DNA of 38,035 nt from Erysipelotrichaceae bacterium UBA2227 (lineage in GTDB: Bacteria; Bacillota_I; Bacilli_A; Erysipelotrichales; Erysipelotrichaceae). A program made the translations under genes and the position numbers. The notes under the pieces were generated by a model. It saw only the letters and a program-made list of their open reading frames with translations. It searched no databases and was not told the origin of the DNA. Shown here piece by piece: positions 16,929 through 25,334 of this stretch (its first letter is position 1; every line of letters begins with the position of its first letter). The DNA lies in contig DDYT01000020.1 of assembly GCA_002348095.1 (NCBI GenBank), positions 337 to 38,371 of the forward strand, in the 5' to 3' direction.

Positions 16929-17525
16929 TTACAGTTTATCGACACCTGAACGCTTATTGAACCACGATGAAACAAAATAGACAAAACAGAAACCCAAAAC
17001 AGAAACGATCAGAAACAGCGGATTTTCACTGATTTCATTGATTGAATAACCGAAAAACACCATCATGGAAATCATGATCATCTTTCCTGAGGATATTGCC
17101 AGGATGTAAGACCGACTTGAGAATCCGGAACAGCCAAAAAACATATTCAGTAATGAACTCGGTGTCAGCGGCAATGCTGCCAAATAGAAAATTACGGATG
17201 GCCGTTGTTTCGAGACCCAGTGAAGTGACTGTTGAATCCGAGGATGACGGTCGGCGTATTTTACGACGGACGGTCGGATGAAAAGCCGAAAAAACATAAA
17301 TACGGTGATCGAACCCAGAATGTTTCCCAGTGCGGAAGTTAAAAATCCGACAAGATTTCCATAGACCGTTACATTGAACAAGACAATGACAAATAACGGT
17401 AACATCGGAAAGAATGATTCTATATATGCCAACAGAAAAGGCAGCAGCGGACCAATCGCCGCAAGTTGCTCTTTTACTTCGAGCCAAAACTGCAGATCAG
17501 TCAGCTGCTGCCAGTCAAAATTCAT
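16929..17525 (-). CDS. VTT-domain (TVP38/DedA-like) membrane protein
   Basis: A 198-aa polytopic membrane protein with about five hydrophobic segments. The region GNILGSITVF and the segment LPLTPSSLLNMFFGCSGFSS match the VTT/SNARE-associated domain shared by TMEM64/TVP38 and DedA proteins, which are linked to lipid scrambling and membrane homeostasis. The transported substrate cannot be read from the sequence. I chose ATG 17525, which overlaps the mtnN stop as ATGA, instead of the GTG two codons earlier. It is the last gene of the yqe operon. Confidence 0.8.
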   Translation of the reverse strand: MNFDWQQLTDLQFWLEVKEQLAAIGPLLPFLLAYIESFFPMLPLFVIVLFNVTVYGNLVGFLTSALGNILGSITVFMFFRLFIRPSVVKYADRHPRIQQSLHWVSKQRPSVIFYLAALPLTPSSLLNMFFGCSGFSSRSYILAISSGKMIMISMMVFFGYSINEISENPLFLIVSVLGFCFVYFVSSWFNKRSGVDKL

Positions 17526-18217
17526 ACACACGCAGCGATCGCATCGATCGCCTTAACGACCCAGGTTGCACTGCGTTTTGCGGCTACCGATAAGTATTCC
17601 TCAAAGGAGAGATGATTGTCATCACGAACCGCTATATCACTCAAGGATCGGATGACGACAAAGGGCACTTGATAATGCTCACATACCTGAGCAATGGAGG
17701 CAGCTTCCATTTCTACACAGTTGGCCGTCGGAAAGTGTTCTAAAATCTCGCTCACCTGTCGTGGTCGACAGATAAACTGATCACCGGAAACCATCGGACC
17801 GATCCAAACCCGGACATCCTGAGTTTGAACAAGATTGGCTATGACTTCGACAAACGTCGGATCCGCTTTGTAACTGAAGCGGCCGCCAAACTCCCGTTTG
17901 ATCCCAAAAGGCGTAATATCGATATCATGATGGGCAACTTCTGTAGAAACGACCACATCCAGCACTTCCTGATCTTTGAGCAATCCGCCGGCGGTACCGA
18001 TATTGATGATGCCTGTAACATTGAAATTTTCAAGCAGACAGGTCGTAGTCATCGCAGCTGCGACCTTTGCCACACCGCTTAAAGCTATGACTACCTCGGT
18101 GGATGAGCATAAAGCCGTATAAAAACGGATACCGTGAATGGTTTTTTCTTCGACATTCTGACATAATTTCAAAATTTCATCAACTTCCGGCTGCATCGCC
18201 CCGATAATGGCAATCAT
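17522..18217 (-). CDS. mtnN: 5'-methylthioadenosine/S-adenosylhomocysteine nucleosidase
   Basis: Cytosolic hydrolase that splits MTA and SAH, keeping methyltransferases free of product inhibition and feeding methionine salvage. It is 231 aa, the usual length. The N-terminal IIGAMQPEVDEI carries the catalytic-acid Glu, NIGTAGGL forms the ribose/phosphate pocket, MEAASIAQVC carries the ribose-binding Met-Glu, and RSLSDIA provides the catalytic Asp. Its ATG overlaps the stop of the upstream methyltransferase gene (ATGA), which is apt because that enzyme is expected to produce SAH. Confidence 0.95.
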   Translation of the reverse strand: MIAIIGAMQPEVDEILKLCQNVEEKTIHGIRFYTALCSSTEVVIALSGVAKVAAAMTTTCLLENFNVTGIINIGTAGGLLKDQEVLDVVVSTEVAHHDIDITPFGIKREFGGRFSYKADPTFVEVIANLVQTQDVRVWIGPMVSGDQFICRPRQVSEILEHFPTANCVEMEAASIAQVCEHYQVPFVVIRSLSDIAVRDDNHLSFEEYLSVAAKRSATWVVKAIDAIAACV

Positions 18218-18945
18218 AATTCTCTCTCCTTGATCGCACAGATCATATATTTTTCATCCAGATACAAATCATCATATTTTTTCGGATCGATCCTCGTCCA
18301 GCGAAATCCGCAATCCGTTAACAGTGACAGAATGTCTTTGAGTTCGAATACGGTTTGTTCATGGACTTCCACCACCGGATAGCCGCGTCCGTAAATCGTA
18401 ACGGTATGACGAAGTATGGGTGGCTCACTTTCAATCAGCCAATGATACCCAAGACCGTCAATGACACCTTCTTCTTCAAAAGGATCGGAAAACTCTTTCA
18501 GACGGCTTTCCATGTGAACATCGAAAATAAAAGGTCCTCCCAATACAAGATGACGGTTGACACCAGTAAACAACGCTTTCAGCTGTAACAGTGATCGGCA
18601 GTAGTTGATGGAGTCATTGGCACAGACGACACTGTCAAAGATTTCGTTTAAGCCGAGATCAAGCATATCCATGCAGACAAAACGAACTTCATCCGTACTC
18701 ACCTTATTTCTCGCAATTTTCAGCATCGGTTCACTGACATCAAGACCGGTCATCCGATATCCCATATCATGCAGCCGCAGTGTCAGATCGCCGGTGCCAC
18801 ATGCCAAATCCAGCACTTTGTTTCCGCTAAGAAAATCGGAAAGCATCCGGGCATAACAGATGACTCCTTGCGGATCGCCCATGATGGCATCATATACCAG
18901 AGCCAACTGAACGTAATTCAGCGTTTGATCAGATAATCCGCCCAT
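18214..18945 (-). CDS. yqeM: YqeM-type SAM-dependent methyltransferase
   Basis: Class I methyltransferase of unknown substrate, 243 aa. SAM-binding motif I VLDLACGTGDLT and motif II MTGLDVSEPML are clear, followed by VCANDSINYC. The position directly after rsfS matches Bacillus yqeM. I chose ATG 18945 (MGGLSDQ), with TTGGAGAAG upstream, over a frame extension to 19011 that lacks family similarity. It overlaps the end of rsfS by 28 bases and mtnN by four. The early conserved block is YVQLALVYDAIMGD. Confidence 0.88.
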   Translation of the reverse strand: MGGLSDQTLNYVQLALVYDAIMGDPQGVICYARMLSDFLSGNKVLDLACGTGDLTLRLHDMGYRMTGLDVSEPMLKIARNKVSTDEVRFVCMDMLDLGLNEIFDSVVCANDSINYCRSLLQLKALFTGVNRHLVLGGPFIFDVHMESRLKEFSDPFEEEGVIDGLGYHWLIESEPPILRHTVTIYGRGYPVVEVHEQTVFELKDILSLLTDCGFRWTRIDPKKYDDLYLDEKYMICAIKEREL

Positions 18946-19241
18946 AACTTCTCCAACTGATAGAACGCGCGTTCCTCTGAAACAAAAACATGCGCGATCA
19001 CATCCAGACAATCCAGCAACAGCCAGCGTGAATCTGCGTTTCCTTCGATATGATGGACTGTAAAGCCGGCTTTCTCTACGCTTTCAGCGATATGATCGGC
19101 AATGGCGTGTACCTGACGCAAACTGGGGGCGTCACAAAGGACAAAGGCATCGACCATTCCCTGATGGCGAAAGTCAATGACATCGATGTCCGATCCCTTC
19201 TTATCTTCAATGGCTTTGATGATGATTTCCGTTAATGTCAT
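18918..19241 (-). CDS. rsfS: Ribosomal silencing factor RsfS
   Basis: Binds ribosomal protein uL14 and keeps subunits apart when nutrients are short. It is 107 aa. Family features are present: KKGSDIDVIDF, VDAFVLCDAPSLRQVHAIADHI, and SRWLLLDCLDVIAHVF near residues 71-86, where most members have WvliDygdvvvHvF. The ATG at 19241 lies 35 bases inside the end of the nadD-yqeK fusion. It is part of the tightly overlapping yqe operon. Confidence 0.95.
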   Translation of the reverse strand: MTLTEIIIKAIEDKKGSDIDVIDFRHQGMVDAFVLCDAPSLRQVHAIADHIAESVEKAGFTVHHIEGNADSRWLLLDCLDVIAHVFVSEERAFYQLEKLWADYLIKR

Positions 19242-20259
19242 TCCATCGTTCCTTTCTTAAATATTCGGCTTGCATCGATTTTACGATGCGGGTTGCCTTA
19301 TGGATATCCCTAAAGGCAAGATCGATAAGCGGTTGAGTGTCATATCCCCTGCCCGGCTCGATCTTATCGGCGACATAGAGGATTTTTGCCAGTAAGCAGC
19401 TGCTGTTTCCCTGCACATGATGAGCAATGGCTTGCAGCACACATGTATCATGAATGTGATAGTTGTGCTTAAGTACATCGGCAGCTACGAAACTGTGCCA
19501 TATCTGCGGATGAAGGTCAATCTGATGTGGGCGAAAACGGCGCATCCAGAGAAGTAAACGCTCTTTCGGCCATTGTTTTACTGCATCATGAAATAAACCT
19601 GCCAAAACGGCTTTATCGGCGTCTATGCCGTATCGCAAGGCCAGTCGGCGCGTTAACTCGGTAACACGAAGCACATGCTGCATCCGTTTCTCACTGATCA
19701 TCGAAGCGACGATTTGCTCAGTGTACAGATTCTTGCTCATCATATAGCGAAGCACCGGGATGGTTGCATCGATGGATCGGCCCATGCGGATATCGGTAGA
19801 GGAAACCTCAATGACCGGTTGATCTACAGTCAGAAAACCCTCAGGGACTTCATATCCGCTACGCGGATAAACGGCAATCAAAGCATTTTGGCGAATGAGC
19901 TCCGGTTGTTTCCAACGTTGTAAGTCCGCCGCCTGATCGGCTCCGATCAAAAGAACAAACTCGATGTCCGGGTGCAATTGCTTAAGGCGAAGCAAGGTTG
20001 TGATCGTATAGTTGGGTGTCGGTAGCGTCGACTCGATTTCACACAGAAAAAGCTGTTCATACTTGCTGATCGCACCTTTGATCATTGCTGTGCGATGAGC
20101 AAAGTCGGTCAGTTTCCGATGTTTCAGCGGAGCTTCAAAGGCCGGTATCAGCCAGCATGCTTGTGCATTCAATTGTCGCAGGGCGGCCAAAGCCACCGAA
20201 ATATGACCGTTGTGAATCGGGTCAAAGGAGCCGCCGAAGATAACTACCCGTTTGTTCAT
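19207..20259 (-). CDS. nadD: Fused NadD-YqeK: nicotinate-mononucleotide adenylyltransferase and HD hydrolase
   Basis: A 350-aa bifunctional protein. Residues 1-185 are NadD, which makes deamido-NAD from nicotinate mononucleotide and ATP: GGSFDPIHNGH (9-19) is the nucleotidyltransferase motif, and SSTDIR (153-158) the second ATP-binding motif. Residues 188-350 are an HD domain like YqeK, the symmetrical Ap4A hydrolase family, with metal ligands H195, the HD pair in GLFHDAVKQ (H224, D225), and HH in AIAHHVQG. In Bacillus the two are separate neighbouring genes; fused forms are known in Mollicutes. The start at 20259 overlaps the end of the yhbY gene, and rsfS begins inside its 3' end. Confidence 0.93.
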   Translation of the reverse strand: MNKRVVIFGGSFDPIHNGHISVALAALRQLNAQACWLIPAFEAPLKHRKLTDFAHRTAMIKGAISKYEQLFLCEIESTLPTPNYTITTLLRLKQLHPDIEFVLLIGADQAADLQRWKQPELIRQNALIAVYPRSGYEVPEGFLTVDQPVIEVSSTDIRMGRSIDATIPVLRYMMSKNLYTEQIVASMISEKRMQHVLRVTELTRRLALRYGIDADKAVLAGLFHDAVKQWPKERLLLWMRRFRPHQIDLHPQIWHSFVAADVLKHNYHIHDTCVLQAIAHHVQGNSSCLLAKILYVADKIEPGRGYDTQPLIDLAFRDIHKATRIVKSMQAEYLRKERWNDINGNHHQSH

Positions 20260-20543
20260 GGCAGTTTGATTTTATTCTCTTTGCTTTTGCGATACAAAAC
20301 GACCGTTTTTCCGATGATCTGAACGATTTCACATTTGCAGGCAGCGCTGATATCCAACGCTACTTCCATGACCGGTGTCGGACAGGACTTCAAGACGGAT
20401 ATTTTTACCAGCTCATGCGCAGTCAGCGAATCCCCCAGCGTCCGGGTCAGGTTCGCAGTCACCCCGTCTTTTCCGACTTGAAAAATTGCAGGAAGTGAGT
20501 TTGCCAGTGAACGCAACTCACTTTTTTGTTTTGAGGTCAACAT
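20256..20543 (-). CDS. yhbY: YhbY/YqeI family RNA-binding protein (CRM domain)
   Basis: Small ribosome-assembly-associated RNA-binding protein, 95 aa. The CRM domain is complete: LRSLANSLPAIFQVGKDG with the conserved GK-G loop, then a basic helix and IVQIIGKTVVLYR at the end. Its ATG directly abuts the yqeH stop codon. In Bacillus aroE lies between yqeH and this gene; it is missing here. Confidence 0.94.
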   Translation of the reverse strand: MLTSKQKSELRSLANSLPAIFQVGKDGVTANLTRTLGDSLTAHELVKISVLKSCPTPVMEVALDISAACKCEIVQIIGKTVVLYRKSKENKIKLP

Positions 20544-21608
20544 TTATATTACCGCCTTTCGCAGAATGATCTCACAGGGTTCGATTGCTTCGGTGTCGAT
20601 CGTGCAATCTCCCGATATACTGATAAATCCGATGTACATTAAAACGATATCGACTTTCGTATCGGTCTTCTTCCAAGTCTTACGGACAAGCTTTGATTCG
20701 TGAAGTGTAAACGGTACTTTGCCTGCAGTATGCTGCTGCCAGTAAATCTGGGCATTTTCTGTTTTTGTCCGGTGCAGGTCAACCCCCGCCGGGACATAAC
20801 AAACCGCAGACACCGGCGAATCTTTACAGTCGATATGAATCATGGCACACTGACCGATGATCAGGGTTTGCCTGCCCTGCAGCTGAAACACGATGGGTTT
20901 GACGGACGTTTTGGGCTGAAGCAGTTTGACCTGATGATTATCAAGGACGTGCAAGAGATGATTGCGCATCTCGATGCCCGGCGTATCGTAGATAGTATAT
21001 CCCCGCTCAACGATCGGAATCAGATCGACGGTCGTTCCGGGAAACTGGCTGACCGTAACCGGCAGCCGATGAGGAAACAGGGCATTGATCAGCGTCGACT
21101 TTCCGGCATTGGCAACACCGAAAACCACGACATCCCGGTTATTCCGGAATATATCGATAGCCCGAAATACGTCATCGGCACCGTCTTTACCGAAATCGCT
21201 GACGACTACGATGCCCTTGGGACTCACAAATGACTCTTTGCACTGTTGTCGTATCATGGACGTGATTTTGTGCTCGGACAGCGTTTGAGGCAGAAGCTCA
21301 CGCTTAGTAGCAACAATGATGATGTCCTTATCCGGCAGATGGCGGATCAGTCCGTCAACCATGCTTTCCGGCAAGTGAAATAAATCTATGACCCAGAGAA
21401 ACAAAGCATCCATGGATGCCAGTCTGGCCAGAAGATCTTCCGTTTTTATCAGACCCGAAGAAGAAGTAACAAGATCTCCGTAATGTGTAAGCCGGTAACA
21501 GCGTTTGCATAAAGCTGAATCGGCTTTTGGGGTGTATCCTTTTTTGCTCGGATCAATGGTCTGCAATGGTACCCCGCAACCCTGACAATAATGAATATGC
21601 TCAGTCAT
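20544..21608 (-). CDS. yqeH: Ribosome biogenesis GTPase YqeH
   Basis: Circularly permuted GTPase for 30S assembly, 354 aa. The N-terminal zinc finger has CQGCG (residues 9-13) and CKRC (34-37). The G motifs come in permuted order: G4-like TKRELLP (normally NKxD), then G1 GVANAGKSTLINAL, G2 PGTT and G3 DTPG. The C-terminal RNA-binding part follows. The G4 change from Asn/Asp to Thr/Glu is unusual and could alter guanine specificity. It starts at ATG 21608, eight bases inside yqeG. Confidence 0.95.
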   Translation of the reverse strand: MTEHIHYCQGCGVPLQTIDPSKKGYTPKADSALCKRCYRLTHYGDLVTSSSGLIKTEDLLARLASMDALFLWVIDLFHLPESMVDGLIRHLPDKDIIIVATKRELLPQTLSEHKITSMIRQQCKESFVSPKGIVVVSDFGKDGADDVFRAIDIFRNNRDVVVFGVANAGKSTLINALFPHRLPVTVSQFPGTTVDLIPIVERGYTIYDTPGIEMRNHLLHVLDNHQVKLLQPKTSVKPIVFQLQGRQTLIIGQCAMIHIDCKDSPVSAVCYVPAGVDLHRTKTENAQIYWQQHTAGKVPFTLHESKLVRKTWKKTDTKVDIVLMYIGFISISGDCTIDTEAIEPCEIILRKAVI

Positions 21609-22101
21609 TAGTATTCCCTTTCTTTACCAATAAACGCCGTTCCAACCAGCGGCTGAGGCGTGAAAATACGATATCTCTTGAGGAAATCGGTTCCACATAG
21701 ATTGAAATCATCCCATGCATTGCGGCACCCAACACATCAGTAAGCAGCTGATCACCGATACAGCAAACCTGCTGTGAAGTACAGTGATTCTGTTGAAGGA
21801 TTTTCTTGTAGTAACGTGAAAACGGTTTAAACGCAAATCCGTATCCATTCAATCCATACGTTTCTTTGATCACATTGAGGCGTCTGATCCGATTGTTCGA
21901 CAGTAAAACCACCGAAAACCCCATCGCCGATGCCTGATTGAGCCAAGTCAGTTTTGCCTGGTCGATCACATCCTGATGATGCGGCGTCAGTGTATTGTCT
22001 ATATCGATGACCAAAACAGTGATGCCGGATTCTTTCAGTGGTAACAACTCGATCGATTCAACATTTTTCACGATACGGTCGGGGCGCAGTTTTTTGATCA
22101 T
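21601..22101 (-). CDS. yqeG: YqeG family HAD phosphatase
   Basis: HAD-superfamily phosphatase of the IIIA type, 166 aa, first gene of the ribosome-assembly/NAD operon. Catalytic motif I is intact as VIDIDNTLTPH, motif II ends LLSNN, and motif IV reads CIGDQLLTDV. The physiological substrate is not known for the bacterial family; the yeast relative Gep4 is a phosphatidylglycerophosphate phosphatase. The ATG at 22101 has GGAGG upstream and a TATAAT -10 box at 22119-22124. Confidence 0.93.
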   Translation of the reverse strand: MIKKLRPDRIVKNVESIELLPLKESGITVLVIDIDNTLTPHHQDVIDQAKLTWLNQASAMGFSVVLLSNNRIRRLNVIKETYGLNGYGFAFKPFSRYYKKILQQNHCTSQQVCCIGDQLLTDVLGAAMHGMISIYVEPISSRDIVFSRLSRWLERRLLVKKGNTND

Positions 22102-22118
22102 GAAATTCCTCCGTGTCT

Positions 22119-22124
22119 ATTATA
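22119..22124 (-). promoter_or_regulatory. -10 box of the yqe operon
   Basis: A perfect TATAAT on the minus strand just before the yqeG ribosome binding site. A TTCACA -35-like element lies 19 bases further up, a longer spacing than usual. Confidence 0.5.
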
Positions 22125-22211
22125 CCAAAAACTGTCGGTTTTCTGTGAAAAGTATTGCACATTCGATGCAAACTTCTTTCAATTATGCTATTTATATACA
22201 AGGTGAGAAAA

Positions 22212-23054
22212 ATGAATGTTCAATTATGTATACTCAATGCACAAGGTGTGATCCTTGATGTCAACAAACCGCTGATCGACTGTTGGAAGCAGACGGCAGA
22301 GAAAAATCGCATCGCCATCCCGGATGAGTTTTTCGAAAGTATCTTAGGTGCAGGGTACGATCAGCGAATCAAAGCATTCTATCAATATCCTCATTTGGCA
22401 GCCCTTGAGAGAGAAGTGTTGGAACTTCATCAAAAACAACCGGTCAGCCTGCATCCGAAAATCAATGAGTTGTTGGATTTTTTAAGAAGCAGGGGCATCA
22501 AAATCGCCATCGTCAGTGACAGCCGGCGTCAGGACATCCTGCCGCTGATCGATCCGATCATGAAAGAATACGATATTTCTGTATTGGTTTGTTCCAATGA
22601 AGTACTCAACGGAAAACCGGATCCCAACATATATTTCAAAGCAGCCAAACTGAGTGATGTCAAACCGCTTCACACCTTGGTTGTCGATGATTCGCGTAAC
22701 GGCTGCTACGCCGCTCATCTGGCCTTTATGCGAAGCGTATTCATTATGCATGCTTTGCCCTTAAGCGAACGGTTGTTTAAGTACAGTTACCGGCAGACCG
22801 ACAGTCTGACCGACATCATCCAAATCATCCAATCTGAAAATGACCCGAAGGTCATTTTTTTATTCTTCCAAGTCCAAAGCCATCATTTCCAACGAAGTGT
22901 TTTCGGTTTTTACCGGAATATCGATGATCGGCACTTCCTCAATGCCTTTGATCAGCGAATACCCGGAATCGATCGGCAGTGCGCTGCTGAAAGTCGCATC
23001 TTTGGCCATGATTGCAACATCCTTGATCATCACGGTCTTAAGCGAGCCATTTAA
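22212..23054 (+). CDS. HAD-like protein with a lost nucleophile; frame runs through its terminator into antisense parC
   Basis: Resembles subfamily I HAD hydrolases (beta-phosphoglucomutase/Gph-like), but motif I, normally DxDG, reads NAQG at residues 9-12, so both catalytic aspartates are gone. Motif II VSDS (101-104), the motif III lysine in NGKPDP (K135) and motif IV VVDDS (D159, D160) are retained. The start ATG 22212 has AAGGTGAG upstream. The HAD fold ends near residue 210, but the frame has no stop there: it continues through a strong hairpin-T terminator (22837-22861) and 195 bases antisense to parC, up to 23054. Transcripts ending at the terminator would encode about 216 residues with no stop codon. 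A sequencing or natural frameshift is the alternative, since the -1 frame has TGA at 22835 and 22841. Phosphatase activity is unlikely; the role is unknown. Confidence 0.7.
   Translation: MNVQLCILNAQGVILDVNKPLIDCWKQTAEKNRIAIPDEFFESILGAGYDQRIKAFYQYPHLAALEREVLELHQKQPVSLHPKINELLDFLRSRGIKIAIVSDSRRQDILPLIDPIMKEYDISVLVCSNEVLNGKPDPNIYFKAAKLSDVKPLHTLVVDDSRNGCYAAHLAFMRSVFIMHALPLSERLFKYSYRQTDSLTDIIQIIQSENDPKVIFLFFQVQSHHFQRSVFGFYRNIDDRHFLNAFDQRIPGIDRQCAAESRIFGHDCNILDHHGLKRAI
22837..22861. terminator. Hairpin terminator shared by the HAD-like gene and parC
   Basis: AAAATGACC (22837-22845), loop CGAA, GGTCATTTT (22850-22858), with seven T in a row on the plus strand. On the minus strand the parC stop lies just before it, the loop is TTCG, and the T tract is weaker (TTTTCAG). 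Confidence 0.85.
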
Positions 23055-25334
23055 CACATCAAATGAGTCATAGACCGAACCGGTCAGGATATAGCGGACT
23101 TTTTGAGGGTTCGATTTGACCTTTTTTGCTACCGGTTCTCCGCGGACCGGACGGTTGGTCCGGGTGATTTCATTGGCCCGGATACGCTTGCTTGTTCCTT
23201 TTTCACTTAAGATGGATACATAATCCGAGTCCTTTACCAGTCGGCAGGCATAGGCAATCGCATCCCCCGCGGTCAGGTTCAAAGCCTTGACCCCTTTGGA
23301 CTTGCACTGAACCGCAGGAATCTGGTTTTGACCGTAACGGGCCAGATAGCCGCCTTCACTGATGATCAGTACATCATGAGGTTCACCGACCAAGAAAGCC
23401 GAAACGATTTCCGACTTATGATTTAGTGACATGGCCGTGGATACTTTACTGTTGCGCACCAGCACCCAATCCGGTGCCGGAGTCTTTTTGATAAACCCGT
23501 CGTTGGACACGGTCACGATCCACTGATACGTCTGGAAATCCTTAAACAAAAATGCACCGACGATTTTATCTTCATTTTCGCCTTTTACCCACTGGTTCAA
23601 GTGCGTACCGATTTCCTTGTATTTCGCCTCATCGATCTGATACACCGGCAGATAGGCGTAATTACCTTTTTTTGTAATCAGAATCAGTGTGTCAAGCGTA
23701 TCACATTCCAATGTACCAATCAGTTTATCGCCTTCTTTCAGACCGGTCAGTCCTTCCGAAGCCGTTTTAGACCGCATCGAAACCCGCTTGAGATAGCCGT
23801 CTCTCGATACGGTAACGACGACCCGTTCATTGGCAATCATGCTCAGTTTATCGATGACGATTTCGGATACTTCCTTTTCGATCACGCTGCGACGCGGGAT
23901 CGAGAATTTCTCTTTGATTTCCTTTAACTCTTTGATGATGACGCTGCGCAGCATTTCGGGCTGTTCAATGATGGTTTTCAGGTACTCCATCTCATTGATC
24001 AGCAAGGCAAATTCCTCGCGCAAAGCAAAGATATCCGTGTTGGTCAGACGATACAGACGCAGGGTGACGATGGCTTCTGCCTGGGCATCGCTGAAATCAA
24101 ATGCCTTACACAGTCTTGCCTTGGCATCGGCTTTATCCTTCGATGAACGGATGATCGCAATGATTTCATCCAGGATCGAAACCGCTTTAATCAGGCCTTC
24201 GAGAATATGCAGACGGTCTTCCATCTTGGCATAGCGGTACTGACTGCGTTTGAGCACGACCTCTTTGCGATGGGCAATATATGCGTCGAGCAGGCCGAAA
24301 ATCCCGAGCTGAACCGGGCGCTGATGGACGATAGCTACCATATTGATATTGTAAGATACCTGCAGATCCGTGCTTTTGTATATGACATTGGTAATCAGAT
24401 TCGCATCGGTTTCTTTACGCAGATCGATCACGATCCGCAATCCGTTACGATCGGATTCATCTCTGACGTCAATGATACCATCAACGGTCTTGTTGAGCCG
24501 GATATCGTCCAGTTTTTTCACGACATTCGCTTTAATGACTTCATAAGGAATTTCGGTAATGATGATCTGTTTGATCGTTTTGGTTTCTCTGACTTCCAGC
24601 TTGCTGCGGATGATCACTTTGCCCTTACCGGTCGCAAAATAATCACGGATGCCTTCTTCGCCCTGAACGATTGCCCCGGTCGGAAAATCCGGACCCTGAC
24701 AGATGTCCATGATTTCCTCCAAGGTACAATAAGGCGTATTCATGCGGTAGATCGTCGCATCGATGATTTCACCGAGATTGTGGGGCGGGATGTTAGTTGC
24801 GTATCCGGCGGATATCCCGGTTGCACCGTTGACCAGCAGTTGCGGATATCCGGCCGGTAACACCGTCGGTTCCTGGGTCGTATCATCAAAATTCAGAGTA
24901 AACGGAACAGTCTGCTCCTCGATATCGGTGAGCAGGTTTTGGGCGAACGCCGAAAGTCGTGCTTCGGTATAACGCATGGCCGCCGCCGGATCATCATCGA
25001 TCGATCCGTTATTGCCCTGCATATCGACTAAAGGGATATTCATTTTCCAGGGTTGCGACAGGCGCACCATGGCTTCGTAGACACTCGAATCCCCGTGGGG
25101 ATGATAATTACCTATGACCAGACCGACGGTCTTTGCGGACTTACGGTAGGGCTTATCGGCGGTATTGCCGTCACTGTGCATCGCATACAGGATGCGTCGC
25201 TGGACCGGCTTGCAGCCATCGCGCGCATCCGGCAGCGCCCGATCCTGAATGATGTATTTAGAATAGCGGCCGAAGCGGTCTTCCATCACATCTTCAAGCG
25301 CCAGTGTTTTAATCACTGATTGATCGTCCGCCAT
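22860..25334 (-). CDS. parC: DNA topoisomerase IV subunit A
   Basis: DNA-cleaving subunit of the decatenating topoisomerase, 824 aa from ATG 25334, which has AAGGAGG upstream; a longer frame to 25418 lies within parE and is not family sequence. The active-site tyrosine is Y122 in AAMRYTEARL. GNNGSIDDDPAAAMRY and the absence of a GyrA C-terminal box (QxxxGxK) favour ParC over GyrA, as does the parE-parC pairing. The quinolone-determining region HPHGDSSVYEAM has the sensitive-type Ser (S83) and Glu (E87). parE overlaps it by 26 bases. The Asp in SIDDD replaces the usual Gly. Confidence 0.94.
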   Translation of the reverse strand: MADDQSVIKTLALEDVMEDRFGRYSKYIIQDRALPDARDGCKPVQRRILYAMHSDGNTADKPYRKSAKTVGLVIGNYHPHGDSSVYEAMVRLSQPWKMNIPLVDMQGNNGSIDDDPAAAMRYTEARLSAFAQNLLTDIEEQTVPFTLNFDDTTQEPTVLPAGYPQLLVNGATGISAGYATNIPPHNLGEIIDATIYRMNTPYCTLEEIMDICQGPDFPTGAIVQGEEGIRDYFATGKGKVIIRSKLEVRETKTIKQIIITEIPYEVIKANVVKKLDDIRLNKTVDGIIDVRDESDRNGLRIVIDLRKETDANLITNVIYKSTDLQVSYNINMVAIVHQRPVQLGIFGLLDAYIAHRKEVVLKRSQYRYAKMEDRLHILEGLIKAVSILDEIIAIIRSSKDKADAKARLCKAFDFSDAQAEAIVTLRLYRLTNTDIFALREEFALLINEMEYLKTIIEQPEMLRSVIIKELKEIKEKFSIPRRSVIEKEVSEIVIDKLSMIANERVVVTVSRDGYLKRVSMRSKTASEGLTGLKEGDKLIGTLECDTLDTLILITKKGNYAYLPVYQIDEAKYKEIGTHLNQWVKGENEDKIVGAFLFKDFQTYQWIVTVSNDGFIKKTPAPDWVLVRNSKVSTAMSLNHKSEIVSAFLVGEPHDVLIISEGGYLARYGQNQIPAVQCKSKGVKALNLTAGDAIAYACRLVKDSDYVSILSEKGTSKRIRANEITRTNRPVRGEPVAKKVKSNPQKVRYILTGSVYDSFDVLNGSLKTVMIKDVAIMAKDATFSSALPIDSGYSLIKGIEEVPIIDIPVKTENTSLEMMALDLEE

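Noticed and set aside
23601..24860. Several plus-strand open frames of 100-217 codons antisense to parC.
   Set aside because: They reflect codon bias of parC on the other strand; none has a convincing start or domain.
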